The notes under the pieces are model-generated. The model worked only from the letters and a program-made list of their open reading frames with translations. It did not search any database and was not told where the DNA came from. Shown here one piece after another: positions 1-8,674 of a DNA stretch of 64,000 nucleotides. Position 1 is the first letter of the stretch. Each line of letters opens with the position of its first letter. The stretch comes from Pseudonocardia phyllosphaerae. GTDB taxonomy: Bacteria > Actinomycetota > Actinomycetes > Mycobacteriales > Pseudonocardiaceae. The DNA lies in the NCBI RefSeq assembly GCF_046546475.1, contig NZ_JBKGXS010000005.1, positions 296,766-360,765 on the forward strand, read 5' to 3'. Position numbers and translations under genes: made by a program.

Positions 1-247
1 TGCGCTCGCCACGGGCCATCGCCGCCGCATGCGCACCCGTCGCGACCAGGGACTTCCCGGACCCGGTGGGGGTGGAGAGGATGACGTTGGCGCCGGTGAC
101 CAGCTCCAGCATCGCCTCCTCCTGCGCCGGGTAGAGCGAGACGCCCCGCTCGTCGAACGCCCAGTCGGCGAAGGTCTCGACCAGGTCGGCGGGGTCGGCG
201 TCGGGGTTGCGCGGGAGCCGGTCGGTCAGCGTCGTCGTGGCAGGCAT
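1..247 (-). CDS. DEAD/DEAH-box helicase, N-terminal part (cut by window start)
   Basis: The first 82 residues of a superfamily 2 helicase are visible; the rest lies outside the window. The sequence runs from an ATG at 245-247 toward position 1. Residues 39-53 hold a Q-motif-like stretch (YPAQEEAMLELVTGA). A complete Walker A motif, STPTGSGKS, lies at residues 58-66, with the ATP-binding lysine at 65. The order 'D..GVSLYPAQEEAMLEL' followed by 'NVILSTPTGSGKS' is typical of the large actinobacterial DEAD/DEAH helicases that carry a DUF3516 C-terminal region. That subfamily is an inference, because only the N-terminus is seen. The gene is divergent from the ligase-like gene that follows. Confidence 0.85.
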   Translation of the reverse strand, partial: MPATTTLTDRLPRNPDADPADLVETFADWAFDERGVSLYPAQEEAMLELVTGANVILSTPTGSGKSLVATGAHAAAMARGER

Positions 248-366
248 GGTGGGGCCATTGTGCCCGTCACCCGTGGTGGCCGTGCCCGGCTCCCACCGTG
301 GCGTCGGCGCCCGTCGTCGCAGGCCCGGCTACGGTGTCACCCGTGGCGGGGGGATCCGGTACGACG

Positions 367-2265
367 ATGCCGGAGCTCGTGCCGCCCATGCTCCCCGCGG
401 CCGGCGAGCTGTCCGACGCCGCCGACCCGGAGCGCTGGGCGGTCGAGTTCGGCTGGAACGGGCACCGCTGCGTCGCCTACGCCGAACCCGGCCGGAAGCT
501 GCGGCTGCTGTCGTCGACCGCGCGCAGCGTCGCCGCGTCGTTCCCGGAGCTGCACGAGCTGACCGGCAAGGCGCCGCCCGGCGGAATGGTGCTCGACGGC
601 GTCGTCGTCGCCCTGGACGAGGCGGGCCGCCCGTCGCGCGGGCCGCTGCTGCGCCGCACCGCCACCCTAACCCCGGACGACGCGCTGCGCGCCGAGGTCC
701 CGGTCGGCTACGTCGTCACCGACCTGCTGTGGTCCGGCGGGCAGCGGGTGCTGGAGCTGCCCTACCGGCGCCGCCGGGCGCTGCTCGAGCAGCTGGACCT
801 GGGCGGGGCGTCGATCCTGGTGCCGCCGTCGTTCGGGCTGGACGAGGCCGACCTGGTCGCGCGCACCGCGGAGAAGTTCGGTCTCGACGAGCTGAACCTC
901 AAGCGGCTCGACGTGCCCTACCAGCCCGGACGCCGCACCCGGAACTGGCTGCGGGTGCCGCTGCGCCGACGCCGGCAGGTGCTCGTCGCCGGGTATCTGC
1001 CGGCTTACGGCCCGGCCCGCGCCGGTGGCGGCGACCGGATCTCCGCGGTGCTGCTGGCGCTGCCCGCGGTCGAGACCGCCGACGGCGGCGCCGGGCATCC
1101 GGGCGAGCTGCGCTACGTCGGCCGGGTGGGTGTCGGCGCCGCGGACGCCGACGCCCGCACCGTCGTCGCCGCGCCTGCCTCGCGGACCGCGCCCGCCGAC
1201 GTCCCGGACGGGATCGCCGCCGACGCCGTGTGGCTGCAGCCGGGCCTGGTCGCCGCCGTCGAGCACCGGGGACGGACCGCCACCGGGCGCCTCGCGCTGC
1301 CGTCCTGGCGCGGGCTGGTGGCCCCCGACGAGCGCGACGAGGACCTGCTGGACGCCATGACCGCCGCCCGGCGGCTGCGCGCGGGCTCGGCGGGTGCCCG
1401 GCCGGGTGCGTCGGGAGGGGCTGCATCGGGAGGGTCGCGGGACGGCGCACCGGGGCGCGACGGTGCCGGCCGCCCCGGGGGAACCGGGTCCGCTGCGTCC
1501 GCGGGCGGCGCGGGGATCACCCATCCCGGCTCCGGCGTCCCCGACCCCGACCGCCCCGACCCCGACCGCACCGACCGGGAGATCACCGCGGGCGAGGGAT
1601 CCGGTGCCACATCCGGCACTGAAAACCTCGCGGACGCCGATCATGGCGGGACCCGACCCGGCGGTGCCGACCACGACCCGGCCGACCCGGTGATCGACGG
1701 TTCGCCGGGGTCCGGTGCCACATCCGGCACCGATGACCGGCAGACCGACGATCACGGGGCCACGGCGGACCGTTCCACCGACGCGCTGTCCTGGCACGAC
1801 TCGCTGTCCCGGCGCCTGGAGCAGCACTTCGTCTACAACACCCTCAACACCATCGCCTCGCTGGTGCGCACGGACCCGCCGCGCGCCCGGGAGCTCCTGC
1901 TGGGCTTCGCCGACCTGTCCCGGGCCGCCGACCGGGCCGGGGAGGACGCGATCCGGCTCGACGAGGAGCTGGCCGCGGTGTCGGCGTACCTGCAGATCGA
2001 GCGGACCCGGTTCGGCGCCCGGCTGGACACCACCGTCGACGACCCGCGGGCCGCCGGTGTCGACCCCGGGACGCGGGTGCTGCCGCTGTCGGTGCTCGCC
2101 GCGGTGCGCCGGGCGGTCCAGGAACGCATCGAGCCCGAGCCCGGCGGGGGAGCGGTCCACGTGCGGGTCGGCTCCGGCTCCTGCACCGTGGAGACGACGC
2201 TGCACACGGCGACGAACGACCCGGTCGCGGCCACCGCGGTGCCGCTCGCCGCGCCCGGGGCGTGA
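367..2265 (+). CDS. Pseudo-DNA-ligase fused to degenerate LytS-type histidine kinase module
   Basis: This 632-residue protein has two recognisable parts. Residues 1 to about 330 follow the ATP-dependent DNA ligase LigC/LigD fold: adenylation domain, then OB-fold (GYLPAYGP ... LRYVGRVGVG). Motif I, normally EPKWDGxR with the AMP-accepting lysine, reads EFGWNGHR at 27-34, so the lysine is Gly29 and the aspartate is Asn31. The motif V lysines are also changed (WLRVPLRRR). After a low-complexity linker, residues 475 to 632 match a PF06580-type kinase module: QHFVYNTLNTIASL with His487, then LDEELAAVSAYLQIERTRFG. The ATPase N-box, normally VENA, reads VRRA near residue 580, and no G-boxes follow. 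Both enzymes look inactive, so it may be a scaffold or sensor. The ATG at 367 follows GGGGGA; an upstream start at 298 is possible. Confidence 0.8.
   Translation: MPELVPPMLPAAGELSDAADPERWAVEFGWNGHRCVAYAEPGRKLRLLSSTARSVAASFPELHELTGKAPPGGMVLDGVVVALDEAGRPSRGPLLRRTATLTPDDALRAEVPVGYVVTDLLWSGGQRVLELPYRRRRALLEQLDLGGASILVPPSFGLDEADLVARTAEKFGLDELNLKRLDVPYQPGRRTRNWLRVPLRRRRQVLVAGYLPAYGPARAGGGDRISAVLLALPAVETADGGAGHPGELRYVGRVGVGAADADARTVVAAPASRTAPADVPDGIAADAVWLQPGLVAAVEHRGRTATGRLALPSWRGLVAPDERDEDLLDAMTAARRLRAGSAGARPGASGGAASGGSRDGAPGRDGAGRPGGTGSAASAGGAGITHPGSGVPDPDRPDPDRTDREITAGEGSGATSGTENLADADHGGTRPGGADHDPADPVIDGSPGSGATSGTDDRQTDDHGATADRSTDALSWHDSLSRRLEQHFVYNTLNTIASLVRTDPPRARELLLGFADLSRAADRAGEDAIRLDEELAAVSAYLQIERTRFGARLDTTVDDPRAAGVDPGTRVLPLSVLAAVRRAVQERIEPEPGGGAVHVRVGSGSCTVETTLHTATNDPVAATAVPLAAPGA
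1581..1646. repeat. 65-66 bp palindromic element, copy 1 (inside CDS)
   Basis: The element starts with a GATCA box and ends with CGATCATGG. Its core at 1594-1619 contains GAGGGATCCGGTGCC, then ACATCCGGCAC. The same core and the same outer boxes occur at 1691-1755 and 10280-10345. Here the right arm has decayed (ACTGAAAACCTCG). It is read in frame as GSGATSGT within the linker of the ligase-kinase fusion. Confidence 0.75.
1691..1755. repeat. 65-66 bp palindromic element, copy 2 (inside CDS)
   Basis: This copy carries the outer boxes TGATCGACG (1691-1699) and CGATCA (1749-1754) around the shared core TCCGGTGCCACATCCGGCAC at 1711-1730. It is 65 bp long against 66 bp for the other copies. It again encodes GSGATSGT in the linker of the host protein. 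Confidence 0.75.
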
Positions 2266-2328
2266 ACGGTGCGGAACAGCCGCGTGACACACCTGCGCCC
2301 GGGGGCGACGGTCGCCCTCGGCTACCAA

Positions 2329-2334
2329 TAGGGT
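2329..2334 (+). promoter_or_regulatory. -10 box TAGGGT, leaderless start for the HAD gene
   Basis: TAGGGT lies 7 bp before the ATG at 2342. This is the spacing of actinobacterial leaderless promoters, and it decides the start in favour of 2342 over the GTG at 2333. Confidence 0.6.
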
Positions 2335-2341
2335 GCGCGCC

Positions 2342-3073
2342 ATGCTGGGGCTCCCTGACGGCACGCGTCTGTGCCTGTTCGACCTGGACGGTGTCCTGAC
2401 CGACACCGCGAGCGTGCACGCCGCCGCCTGGAAACAGATGTTCGACGAGTTCCTGCGTTCGCGGGACGGCGACGGGTTCACCCCGTTCGACGTGTCCGCC
2501 GACTACGGCGCCTACGTCGACGGCCGCCCGCGGCTCGAGGGGACCCGCCAGTTCCTGGCCTCCCGCGGCATCGAGCTGCCCGAGGGCACGCCGGACGACC
2601 CGGGCGCCGCGGAGACCCTCTGGGGCCTGTCGACCCGCAAGAACGACCTCGTCCAGCTCAAGATCACTCAGGGCGTCGACGTCTACCCGGGCTCGCGCCG
2701 CTACCTGGAGGCGGTCAAGGACGCCGGGCTGGCCACCGCCGTCGTGTCCTCCAGCGCGAACGCCGAGATGATCCTGCGCGTCACCGGGCTGGAGGAGTTC
2801 ATCGACCACCGCGTCGACGGCGTCACCGCCCGCGAGCGCGGCCTGCCGGGCAAACCCGCCCCGGACACCTTCGTCGCGGCCACCGAGGACCTGGGCGTGG
2901 ACCGCGCCGCCGCCGTCGTCTTCGAGGACGCCCTCGCCGGGGTCGAGGCCGGCCACGCGGGGGGCTTCGGCGCCGTCGTCGGCGTCGACCGACTGGACCA
3001 GGCGGAGGCGTTGCGCGAGCGCGGCGCCACCGTCGTCGTCACCGATCTCGCCGACCTGCTGGAGCGCACGTGA
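2342..3073 (+). CDS. HAD-superfamily phosphatase / beta-phosphoglucomutase-like
   Basis: This 243-residue HAD enzyme has all four motifs: FDLDGVLTD with Asp14 and Asp16, VVSSSANA near residue 135, the lysine in PGKPAPDTF near 170, and VFEDALAG near 194. The helical cap sits between motifs I and II, as in the beta-phosphoglucomutase group. Its stop overlaps the GTG of the GH65 gene by 4 bp (GTGA), so the two are translationally coupled. In sugar phosphorylase operons this pairing converts the beta-glucose 1-phosphate released by a GH65 phosphorylase into glucose 6-phosphate. That role is inferred from the pairing; a phosphatase role remains possible. Confidence 0.88.
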   Translation: MLGLPDGTRLCLFDLDGVLTDTASVHAAAWKQMFDEFLRSRDGDGFTPFDVSADYGAYVDGRPRLEGTRQFLASRGIELPEGTPDDPGAAETLWGLSTRKNDLVQLKITQGVDVYPGSRRYLEAVKDAGLATAVVSSSANAEMILRVTGLEEFIDHRVDGVTARERGLPGKPAPDTFVAATEDLGVDRAAAVVFEDALAGVEAGHAGGFGAVVGVDRLDQAEALRERGATVVVTDLADLLERT

Positions 3074-5445
3074 AGCCCGAGCACCTGCCCACCTTCACCG
3101 TCGAGCCGTGGGTCGTGCGCGAACCCCGTCTCGACCTGGACGCGATGGGCCAGACCGAGTCGGTGTTCGCCCTGTCGAACGGGCACATCGGCCTGCGCGG
3201 CAACCTCGACGAGGGCGAGCCGCACGTCCTGCCCGGCACCTACCTGAACTCGTTCTACGAGGTCCGCCCGCTGCCCTACGCCGAGGGCGGCTACGGCTTC
3301 CCCGAGTCCGGGCAGTCGATCATCAACGTCACCAACGGCAAGCTCATCCGGCTGCTGGTCGACGACGAGCCGTTCGACCTGCGCTACGGCACCCTGGGCC
3401 GTCACGAGCGCGTGCTGGACATGCGCAGCGGCACCCTGCAGCGCGACGTCGAGTGGGAGTCCCCGGCCGGGCGCGCGGTGAAGGTCCGCTCCACGCGGAT
3501 GGTGTCGCTGACCCAGCGGGCGATCGCCGCGATCTGCTACGAGGTCGAGGTCGTCCACGCCGGCGACGACGACAACGGCGACGGCGCCCTGCTCGTCCTG
3601 CAGTCCGAGCTGGTCGCCAACGAGCAGCTGCCCGGCCGCAACCCGGACGACCCGCGCCTGGAGACCGCGCTGGACAACGTCCTGGAGCCCGAGCAGTCCC
3701 GTGCCGGCGACTCCGGGGCCACCCTGGTGCACCGCACCCGCCAGTCCGGGCTGCGCTGCGCCGCGGCCATGGAGCACGAGGTCTTCGGGCCGGACGGCTT
3801 CGAGGTGTCCACCGACGCGAACGAGGACCTGGCCCGCACCACGATCATCGCCCGGGTCAAGCCCGGCGAGACGCTCAAGGTCATCAAGTACCTGGCCTAC
3901 GGCTGGTCCTCGCGGCGCAGCCTGCCCGCGGTCTACGACCAGGTCCGCGCCGCGATCGCCGCCGCCCGCTACACCGGCTGGGACGGCCTGGTCGCCCAGC
4001 AGCAGGAGTACCTCGACGACTTCTGGGCCACCGCCGACGTCGAGATCGACGGCGACGCCGAGCTGCAGCAGGCGGTCCGGCTCGCCACGTTCCACGTGCT
4101 GCAGGCCGGTGCCCGCGCCGAGCGCCGCTGCATCCCGGCCAAGGGCCTGACCGCCGACGGCTACGACGGTCACACCTTCTGGGACACCGAGACGTTCTGC
4201 CTGCAGGTGCTGTCGTTCCTGGCGCCCGACGCCGCAGCCGACGCGCTGGCCTGGCGGAAGTCGATCCTGCCCAATGCGTTCGCCCGCGCCGAGACCCTCG
4301 GGCTCAAGGGCGCGGCGTTCCCGTGGCGCACCATCCGCGGCGACGAGTGCTCGGGCTACTGGCCGGCGGGCACCGCGGCGTTCCACATCAACGCCGACAT
4401 CGCCGACGCGGTGAAGCGGCACGTCGCCGCCACCGGTGACACCGACTTCGAGCTCGAGGTCGGCCTGGAGCTGCTGGTCGCGACGGCGCGGCTGTGGCGC
4501 TCGCTGGGCAACCACGACTCGGCGGGCAACTTCCGCATCGACGGCGTGACCGGCCCGGACGAGTACTCCGCGATCGCGGACAACAACGTCTACACCAACC
4601 TGATGGCGCAGCAGAACCTGCGCTACGCGGCCGAGGTCGCCGCCAAGCACCCGCGCGCGGCGGGCCGGCTCGGCGTCGACTCGGAGGAGGTCGCGTCCTG
4701 GCGCGACGCCGCCACCGCGATGCTGATCCCCTACGACGAGCGGCTGCGCGTGCACCCGCAGTCCGAGGGCTTCACCGACCACCAGCGGTGGGACTTCGAG
4801 CACACCCCGGCGGAGAACTACCCGCTGCTGCTCAACTACCCCTACTTCGAGCTGTACCGCACCCAGGTGGTGAAACAGGCGGATCTGGTGCTGGCCATGC
4901 AGATCCGCCCGGACGCGTTCACCGACGACCAGATGCGCCGCAACTTCGCCTACTACGAGGGCATCACGGTGCGGGACTCGTCGCTGTCGGCGTGCACACA
5001 GTCGGTGATGGCCGCGCGGACCGGGCACCTCGACCTGGCCTACCAGTACCTGGCCGAGGCCGCGCTGGTCGACATGCACGACCTGGCAGGCAACACCGAC
5101 CACGGCATGCACATCGCGTCGATGGCGGGCACCTGGGCGGCGGTGACCCTGGGCTTCGGCGGCATGCGCTGTGAGCTCGACGGGCTGTCGTTCGCGCCGG
5201 GGCTGCCGTCGTCGCTGTCGCGCATCGCGTTCGGGCTCAAGTGGCAGGGCCGCCGGATCCGGGTGTCGATCACGCCGGACGAGGTCGAGTACCAGTTGCT
5301 CGACGGCGCCCCGATGCGGTTCCGCCACCACGGCGAGCCGATCGCGCTCGACGACGAGCAGCCGGTCACCGTGGCGATCCCGCCGCAGGAGTGGGTGGAG
5401 CCGGTCGAGCAGCCCTACGGGCGGGCGCCCCGCTCCCGCGGCTGA
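3070..5445 (+). CDS. Glycoside hydrolase family 65 (disaccharide phosphorylase)
   Basis: This 791-residue protein matches GH65 along its full length. It has an N-terminal beta-sandwich beginning FTVEPWVVREPRLDLDAMGQ, a central (alpha/alpha)6 barrel, and a short C-terminal beta domain. The general acid is Glu498 in DGVTGPDEYSAI. Other family signatures are GHTFWDTETF and the late segment GNTDHGMHIASMAG. GH65 members cleave alpha-linked glucosides such as maltose, trehalose or kojibiose with inorganic phosphate; the exact substrate cannot be read from the sequence. The GTG start at 3070 overlaps the stop of the HAD gene, supporting a two-gene operon for alpha-glucoside use. A start further upstream in this frame would run through the HAD gene and is rejected. 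Confidence 0.93.
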   Translation: MKPEHLPTFTVEPWVVREPRLDLDAMGQTESVFALSNGHIGLRGNLDEGEPHVLPGTYLNSFYEVRPLPYAEGGYGFPESGQSIINVTNGKLIRLLVDDEPFDLRYGTLGRHERVLDMRSGTLQRDVEWESPAGRAVKVRSTRMVSLTQRAIAAICYEVEVVHAGDDDNGDGALLVLQSELVANEQLPGRNPDDPRLETALDNVLEPEQSRAGDSGATLVHRTRQSGLRCAAAMEHEVFGPDGFEVSTDANEDLARTTIIARVKPGETLKVIKYLAYGWSSRRSLPAVYDQVRAAIAAARYTGWDGLVAQQQEYLDDFWATADVEIDGDAELQQAVRLATFHVLQAGARAERRCIPAKGLTADGYDGHTFWDTETFCLQVLSFLAPDAAADALAWRKSILPNAFARAETLGLKGAAFPWRTIRGDECSGYWPAGTAAFHINADIADAVKRHVAATGDTDFELEVGLELLVATARLWRSLGNHDSAGNFRIDGVTGPDEYSAIADNNVYTNLMAQQNLRYAAEVAAKHPRAAGRLGVDSEEVASWRDAATAMLIPYDERLRVHPQSEGFTDHQRWDFEHTPAENYPLLLNYPYFELYRTQVVKQADLVLAMQIRPDAFTDDQMRRNFAYYEGITVRDSSLSACTQSVMAARTGHLDLAYQYLAEAALVDMHDLAGNTDHGMHIASMAGTWAAVTLGFGGMRCELDGLSFAPGLPSSLSRIAFGLKWQGRRIRVSITPDEVEYQLLDGAPMRFRHHGEPIALDDEQPVTVAIPPQEWVEPVEQPYGRAPRSRG

Positions 5446-5581
5446 GCGGAGGGGCCGGGCACGGGTCTCGGGTACGGGCGGGGCCGCGGCGCCGCTGGTA
5501 CGTTGGTACGTCGCGTCGCCGGACGGAGGGTAGGTCCGGCCGGTCCCGGACGGCCGGGGACGCGTACGTGCTCGTCACTCG

Positions 5582-7963
5582 GTGGAGGATCCCCGCACCG
5601 TGCCCGAACCCATTTCCGCTCCCGCCGGGGACGACCCCGAGCTGACCGCCGAGAAGGCCTACGTCGGCATGCTCTACGAGCTGCTCGAGGACCGTCGCAA
5701 GGACACCTCGCGGCGGCTCGCGGACACCCTGCGCGACGAGACCGTCGGTACCCCGCAGGCGATCACCCAGCGGGACGCGGCCGCGGCGCTGCTGGCCGAC
5801 CGGCTCGCCGCGCTGCGGGCCGCCGAGCACGGCCTGGCGTTCGGCCGCCTCGACACCGACGACGGCGAGACCCGCTACGTCGGCCGGATCGGGCTGCTCG
5901 ACGAGCAGAACGAGTACGAGCCGCTGCTGATGGACTGGCGCGCGCCCGCGGCGCGGCCGTTCTACACCGCGACCGCGGCGAACCCGGAGGGCATGCGCCG
6001 CCGGCGGCACCTGCGGACCCGGCTGCGCGAGGTCGTCGCGATCGACGACGAGCCGCTCAACCTCGCCGAGATGACCGAGGAGGAGGCGGCCCGCTCCAGC
6101 ACCGGGCTGACCAGCGAGGCGGCGCTGCTGTCCGCGGTGTCCGAGGCGCGCACCGGGCGGATGGGCGACATCGTCGCGACGATCCAGGGCGAGCAGGACC
6201 GGATCATCCGGTCCAAGCCGTCCGGGGTGCTGGTCGTGCAGGGCGGCCCGGGTACCGGCAAGACCGCGGTCGCGCTGCACCGCGCGGCGTACCTGCTCTA
6301 CACCCACCGCGACCGGCTGGCCCGGCGCGGCGTGCTCGTCGTCGGGCCGAACCCGACGTTCCTGCGCTACATCGGCCAGGTCCTGCCGTCGCTGGGGGAG
6401 ACCTCGGTGGTGCTGGGGACGGTCGCGCAGCTCTACCCGGGCCTCGACGCGCGCCGCACGGAGGACCCGGCCGCCGCCGCGCTCAAGGGCAGCGCGGAGA
6501 TGGCCCCGGTCGTCGCCGCGGCGGTGCGGGACCGCCAGCAGGTGCCGCGGCAGCCGATCGAGCTGGAGGTCGAGCAGCAGCTCGTCGTGCTGGACAAGGA
6601 CACCGTGTCCCAGGCCCGGACCCGGGCCCGGCGCTCCCGCAAACCGCACAACGAGGCCCGGCGGATCTTCCGCAAGGAGCTGCTGCGGCTGCTGGCCGAG
6701 CAGGTCGCCCAGCGCGTCGGGCAGGGGCTGCTGGACCGGCGCGACGTCGACGACATCCGCGACGAGCTCGGCTCGGCACCCGCGCTGGCCGAGCACCTGG
6801 AGAGCTTCTGGCCGACGCTGTCACCGGAGCAGCTGCTCACCGACCTGTTCGCCGACCGCAAGCGGCTCAACCAGGTGGCCCGCCGCATCCCGGCCGAGCA
6901 GCGGGCGCTGCTGGAGCGCCCCGCTCCCGGCGACGACGTGCCCTACGACCAGCGCTGGACCGCGGCCGACGTCGCGCTGCTCGACGAGGCCGCGGAGCTG
7001 CTCGGCGACGACGGCTCCGCCCAGGCCGCGGCCGAGGCCGCCGCGCTGCGTGAGGAGGTCGAGTACGCCCAGGGCGTGCTCGACGTCCTGGACCTGGAGG
7101 AGGACCTCGATCCGGAGCTGCTGCGCGCCACCGACATCATCGACGCGGACCGGCTCGCCGAGCGCATGCAGGTCTCCCGCTACGACTCCACCGCCGAGCG
7201 CGCCGCCGCCGACCGCGAGTGGACCTACGGCCACGTCATCGTCGACGAGGCGCAGGAGCTGTCCGCGATGGCTTGGCGGATGCTGATGCGCCGGGCGCCC
7301 ACCCGGTCGATGACGCTGGTCGGGGACATCGCGCAGACCGGTGACCGCGGCGGTGCGGGCTCCTGGGACGAGGTGCTGTCGCCGTTCGTGGCGCGCCGCT
7401 GGCGGCTGGAGCAGCTGACCGTGAACTACCGGACGCCGTCGGAGATCGCCGACGTCGCCGACGACGTGCTCGCCGAGATCGACGCGTCGCTGGAGCCGCC
7501 GTCGTCGGTGCGCTCCACCGGGGTGCCGCCGTGGGCGGCGCCGCTGCCGGACGTGCCGGGCACCCCTGCCGCCGACGCCGAGCTGGCCCGCCGGGCCGCC
7601 GCCGAGCGCGACGCCGTCGCCCGCACCGGGCTCGACGCCGTGGAGGGCACCGGGCGGACCGCGGTGCTCGCTCCGTCGGCCCGGGTCGGTGCCGTGCGCG
7701 ACGCGCTGGTCGCGGCCGGGGTGGTCGCCGACGGCGCCGACCCCGAGGACCTGGACGCCCCCGTCGTCGTGCTGCCGGTGACGGCGGCGAAGGGCCTGGA
7801 GTTCGACGCCGTGCTGGTCGTCGAGCCGCAGGAGATGCTCGACGAGTCCCCGCGCGGGCTCAACGACCTCTATGTCGCGATCACCCGCGCCACCCAGCGG
7901 CTCGGCGTGCTCAGCTCCACCGAGCTGCCGCCGGTGCTGAAGCGGATCGGCCGGGACGGCTAG
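5582..7963 (+). CDS. HelD-like superfamily 1 helicase (RNA polymerase recycling ATPase family)
   Basis: This protein of about 790 residues has the HelD layout. A long N-terminal region begins LTAEKAYVGMLYELLEDRR, then come Walker A (VQGGPGTGKTAVALHRAAYL, near residue 220), a Walker B-like VIVDEAQELSAM near 555, GDIAQTGDRGG, and a C-terminal SF1 motif (TAAKGLEFDAVLVVEPQE ... LYVAITRATQRL). HelD proteins release stalled or inhibitor-bound RNA polymerase, and the actinomycete HelR branch protects against rifamycins. I see no inverted-repeat rifamycin-associated element upstream. The start could be GTG 5582 or GTG 5600. The stop shares the palindrome CTAG with the convergent TetR gene, so both genes end in the same four bases. 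Confidence 0.88.
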   Translation: MEDPRTVPEPISAPAGDDPELTAEKAYVGMLYELLEDRRKDTSRRLADTLRDETVGTPQAITQRDAAAALLADRLAALRAAEHGLAFGRLDTDDGETRYVGRIGLLDEQNEYEPLLMDWRAPAARPFYTATAANPEGMRRRRHLRTRLREVVAIDDEPLNLAEMTEEEAARSSTGLTSEAALLSAVSEARTGRMGDIVATIQGEQDRIIRSKPSGVLVVQGGPGTGKTAVALHRAAYLLYTHRDRLARRGVLVVGPNPTFLRYIGQVLPSLGETSVVLGTVAQLYPGLDARRTEDPAAAALKGSAEMAPVVAAAVRDRQQVPRQPIELEVEQQLVVLDKDTVSQARTRARRSRKPHNEARRIFRKELLRLLAEQVAQRVGQGLLDRRDVDDIRDELGSAPALAEHLESFWPTLSPEQLLTDLFADRKRLNQVARRIPAEQRALLERPAPGDDVPYDQRWTAADVALLDEAAELLGDDGSAQAAAEAAALREEVEYAQGVLDVLDLEEDLDPELLRATDIIDADRLAERMQVSRYDSTAERAAADREWTYGHVIVDEAQELSAMAWRMLMRRAPTRSMTLVGDIAQTGDRGGAGSWDEVLSPFVARRWRLEQLTVNYRTPSEIADVADDVLAEIDASLEPPSSVRSTGVPPWAAPLPDVPGTPAADAELARRAAAERDAVARTGLDAVEGTGRTAVLAPSARVGAVRDALVAAGVVADGADPEDLDAPVVVLPVTAAKGLEFDAVLVVEPQEMLDESPRGLNDLYVAITRATQRLGVLSSTELPPVLKRIGRDG

Positions 7964-8589
7964 GACCCGCCGGCCGGGATCGGGGTGTCTGCCAGCGGGA
8001 TGCCGTCCTCCAGGCGGGAGTAGACGGAGTCGAGGGCGTCGATGTAGGCGATCCCGTCGCGCTCGGCCATGCGCTGTGCGGCGAGCCGCCCGCCGACGAG
8101 GACCCCGCAGAACACCACCAGCTCCGGGTCGTCGGGGGAGCGGCCGAGCCAGTGCGCCAGCGGCTCGGCCAGCCCGGCGACGGTGTAGTGCCGTCCCGCC
8201 GCGGTGGCGAGCTCGGGCACCGTGCGGCCCAGCTCCATCCGCACCTCCTCCAGCTCGCGTGCCTCGTCGGACAGCGAGGAGAACGCCTCGTGCACCCCGC
8301 GGCGCAGCGCCGTCAGCAGCGGGGTGCCGGGCGGCTGCGCGGCGATCGCCTCGGCCATCAGCGGGTCCACCTCGTCGTGCAGCAGGACCTGCTCCTTGGT
8401 GGCGAAGTACCGGAAGAACGTGCTGCGCGAGACCTCCGCCGCGGCTGCGATGTCGTCGACCGTGGTGGCCTCCCAGCCCCGGTCCCGGAACAGCCGCAAC
8501 GCGTGCCGCTGCAGGTCGGCGCGGGTGCGGGCCTTCTTGCGCTCGCGCAGGCCCGGGTTCCGGGCGGGCGCCTGTCCGTTTCCGCTCAC
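7960..8589 (-). CDS. TetR-family transcriptional regulator
   Basis: This 209-residue regulator has a TetR helix-turn-helix at residues 16-60, including LRERKKARTRADLQRHALRLF and TVDDIAAAAEVSRSTFFRYFATKEQV. A ligand domain of about 140 residues follows. The GTG start at 8587-8589 gives a compact N-terminus (VSGNGQAPARNPG); the frame stays open further upstream but enters the divergent gene. It faces a flavin monooxygenase gene across an 85 bp shared promoter region, the usual layout for a repressor of a monooxygenase or efflux gene. Its stop overlaps the HelD-like gene tail to tail by 4 bp. Confidence 0.9.
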   Translation of the reverse strand: MSGNGQAPARNPGLRERKKARTRADLQRHALRLFRDRGWEATTVDDIAAAAEVSRSTFFRYFATKEQVLLHDEVDPLMAEAIAAQPPGTPLLTALRRGVHEAFSSLSDEARELEEVRMELGRTVPELATAAGRHYTVAGLAEPLAHWLGRSPDDPELVVFCGVLVGGRLAAQRMAERDGIAYIDALDSVYSRLEDGIPLADTPIPAGGS

Positions 8590-8674
8590 GTCGTCCAGTG
8601 TTGCACACCTGGTAGCAAAAGATACTCGATCCGAACTGGTACTCAGTCTCAGAATCGGGTGTAGCGTGGTCCGC
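8590..8674. promoter_or_regulatory. Divergent tetR / monooxygenase promoter region
   Basis: This 85 bp gap separates two divergent starts and is AT-richer than its surroundings (GTAGCAAAAGATACTCGATC). It contains the small inverted repeat ACTG-GTACT-CAGT and repeated TACTC motifs, which could be a TetR operator. No long perfect palindrome is visible, so the operator call is tentative. Confidence 0.4.

Noticed and set aside
667..2481. A 604-residue minus-strand open frame over the ligase-kinase gene
   Set aside because: It has the same antisense composition artefact, no recognisable domain and no promoter. The plus-strand frame has clear ligase and LytS motifs.
5446..5581. A rifamycin-associated inverted repeat upstream of the HelD-like gene
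   Set aside because: I looked for a palindrome of the type described for helR and rox promoters and found none in this gap.
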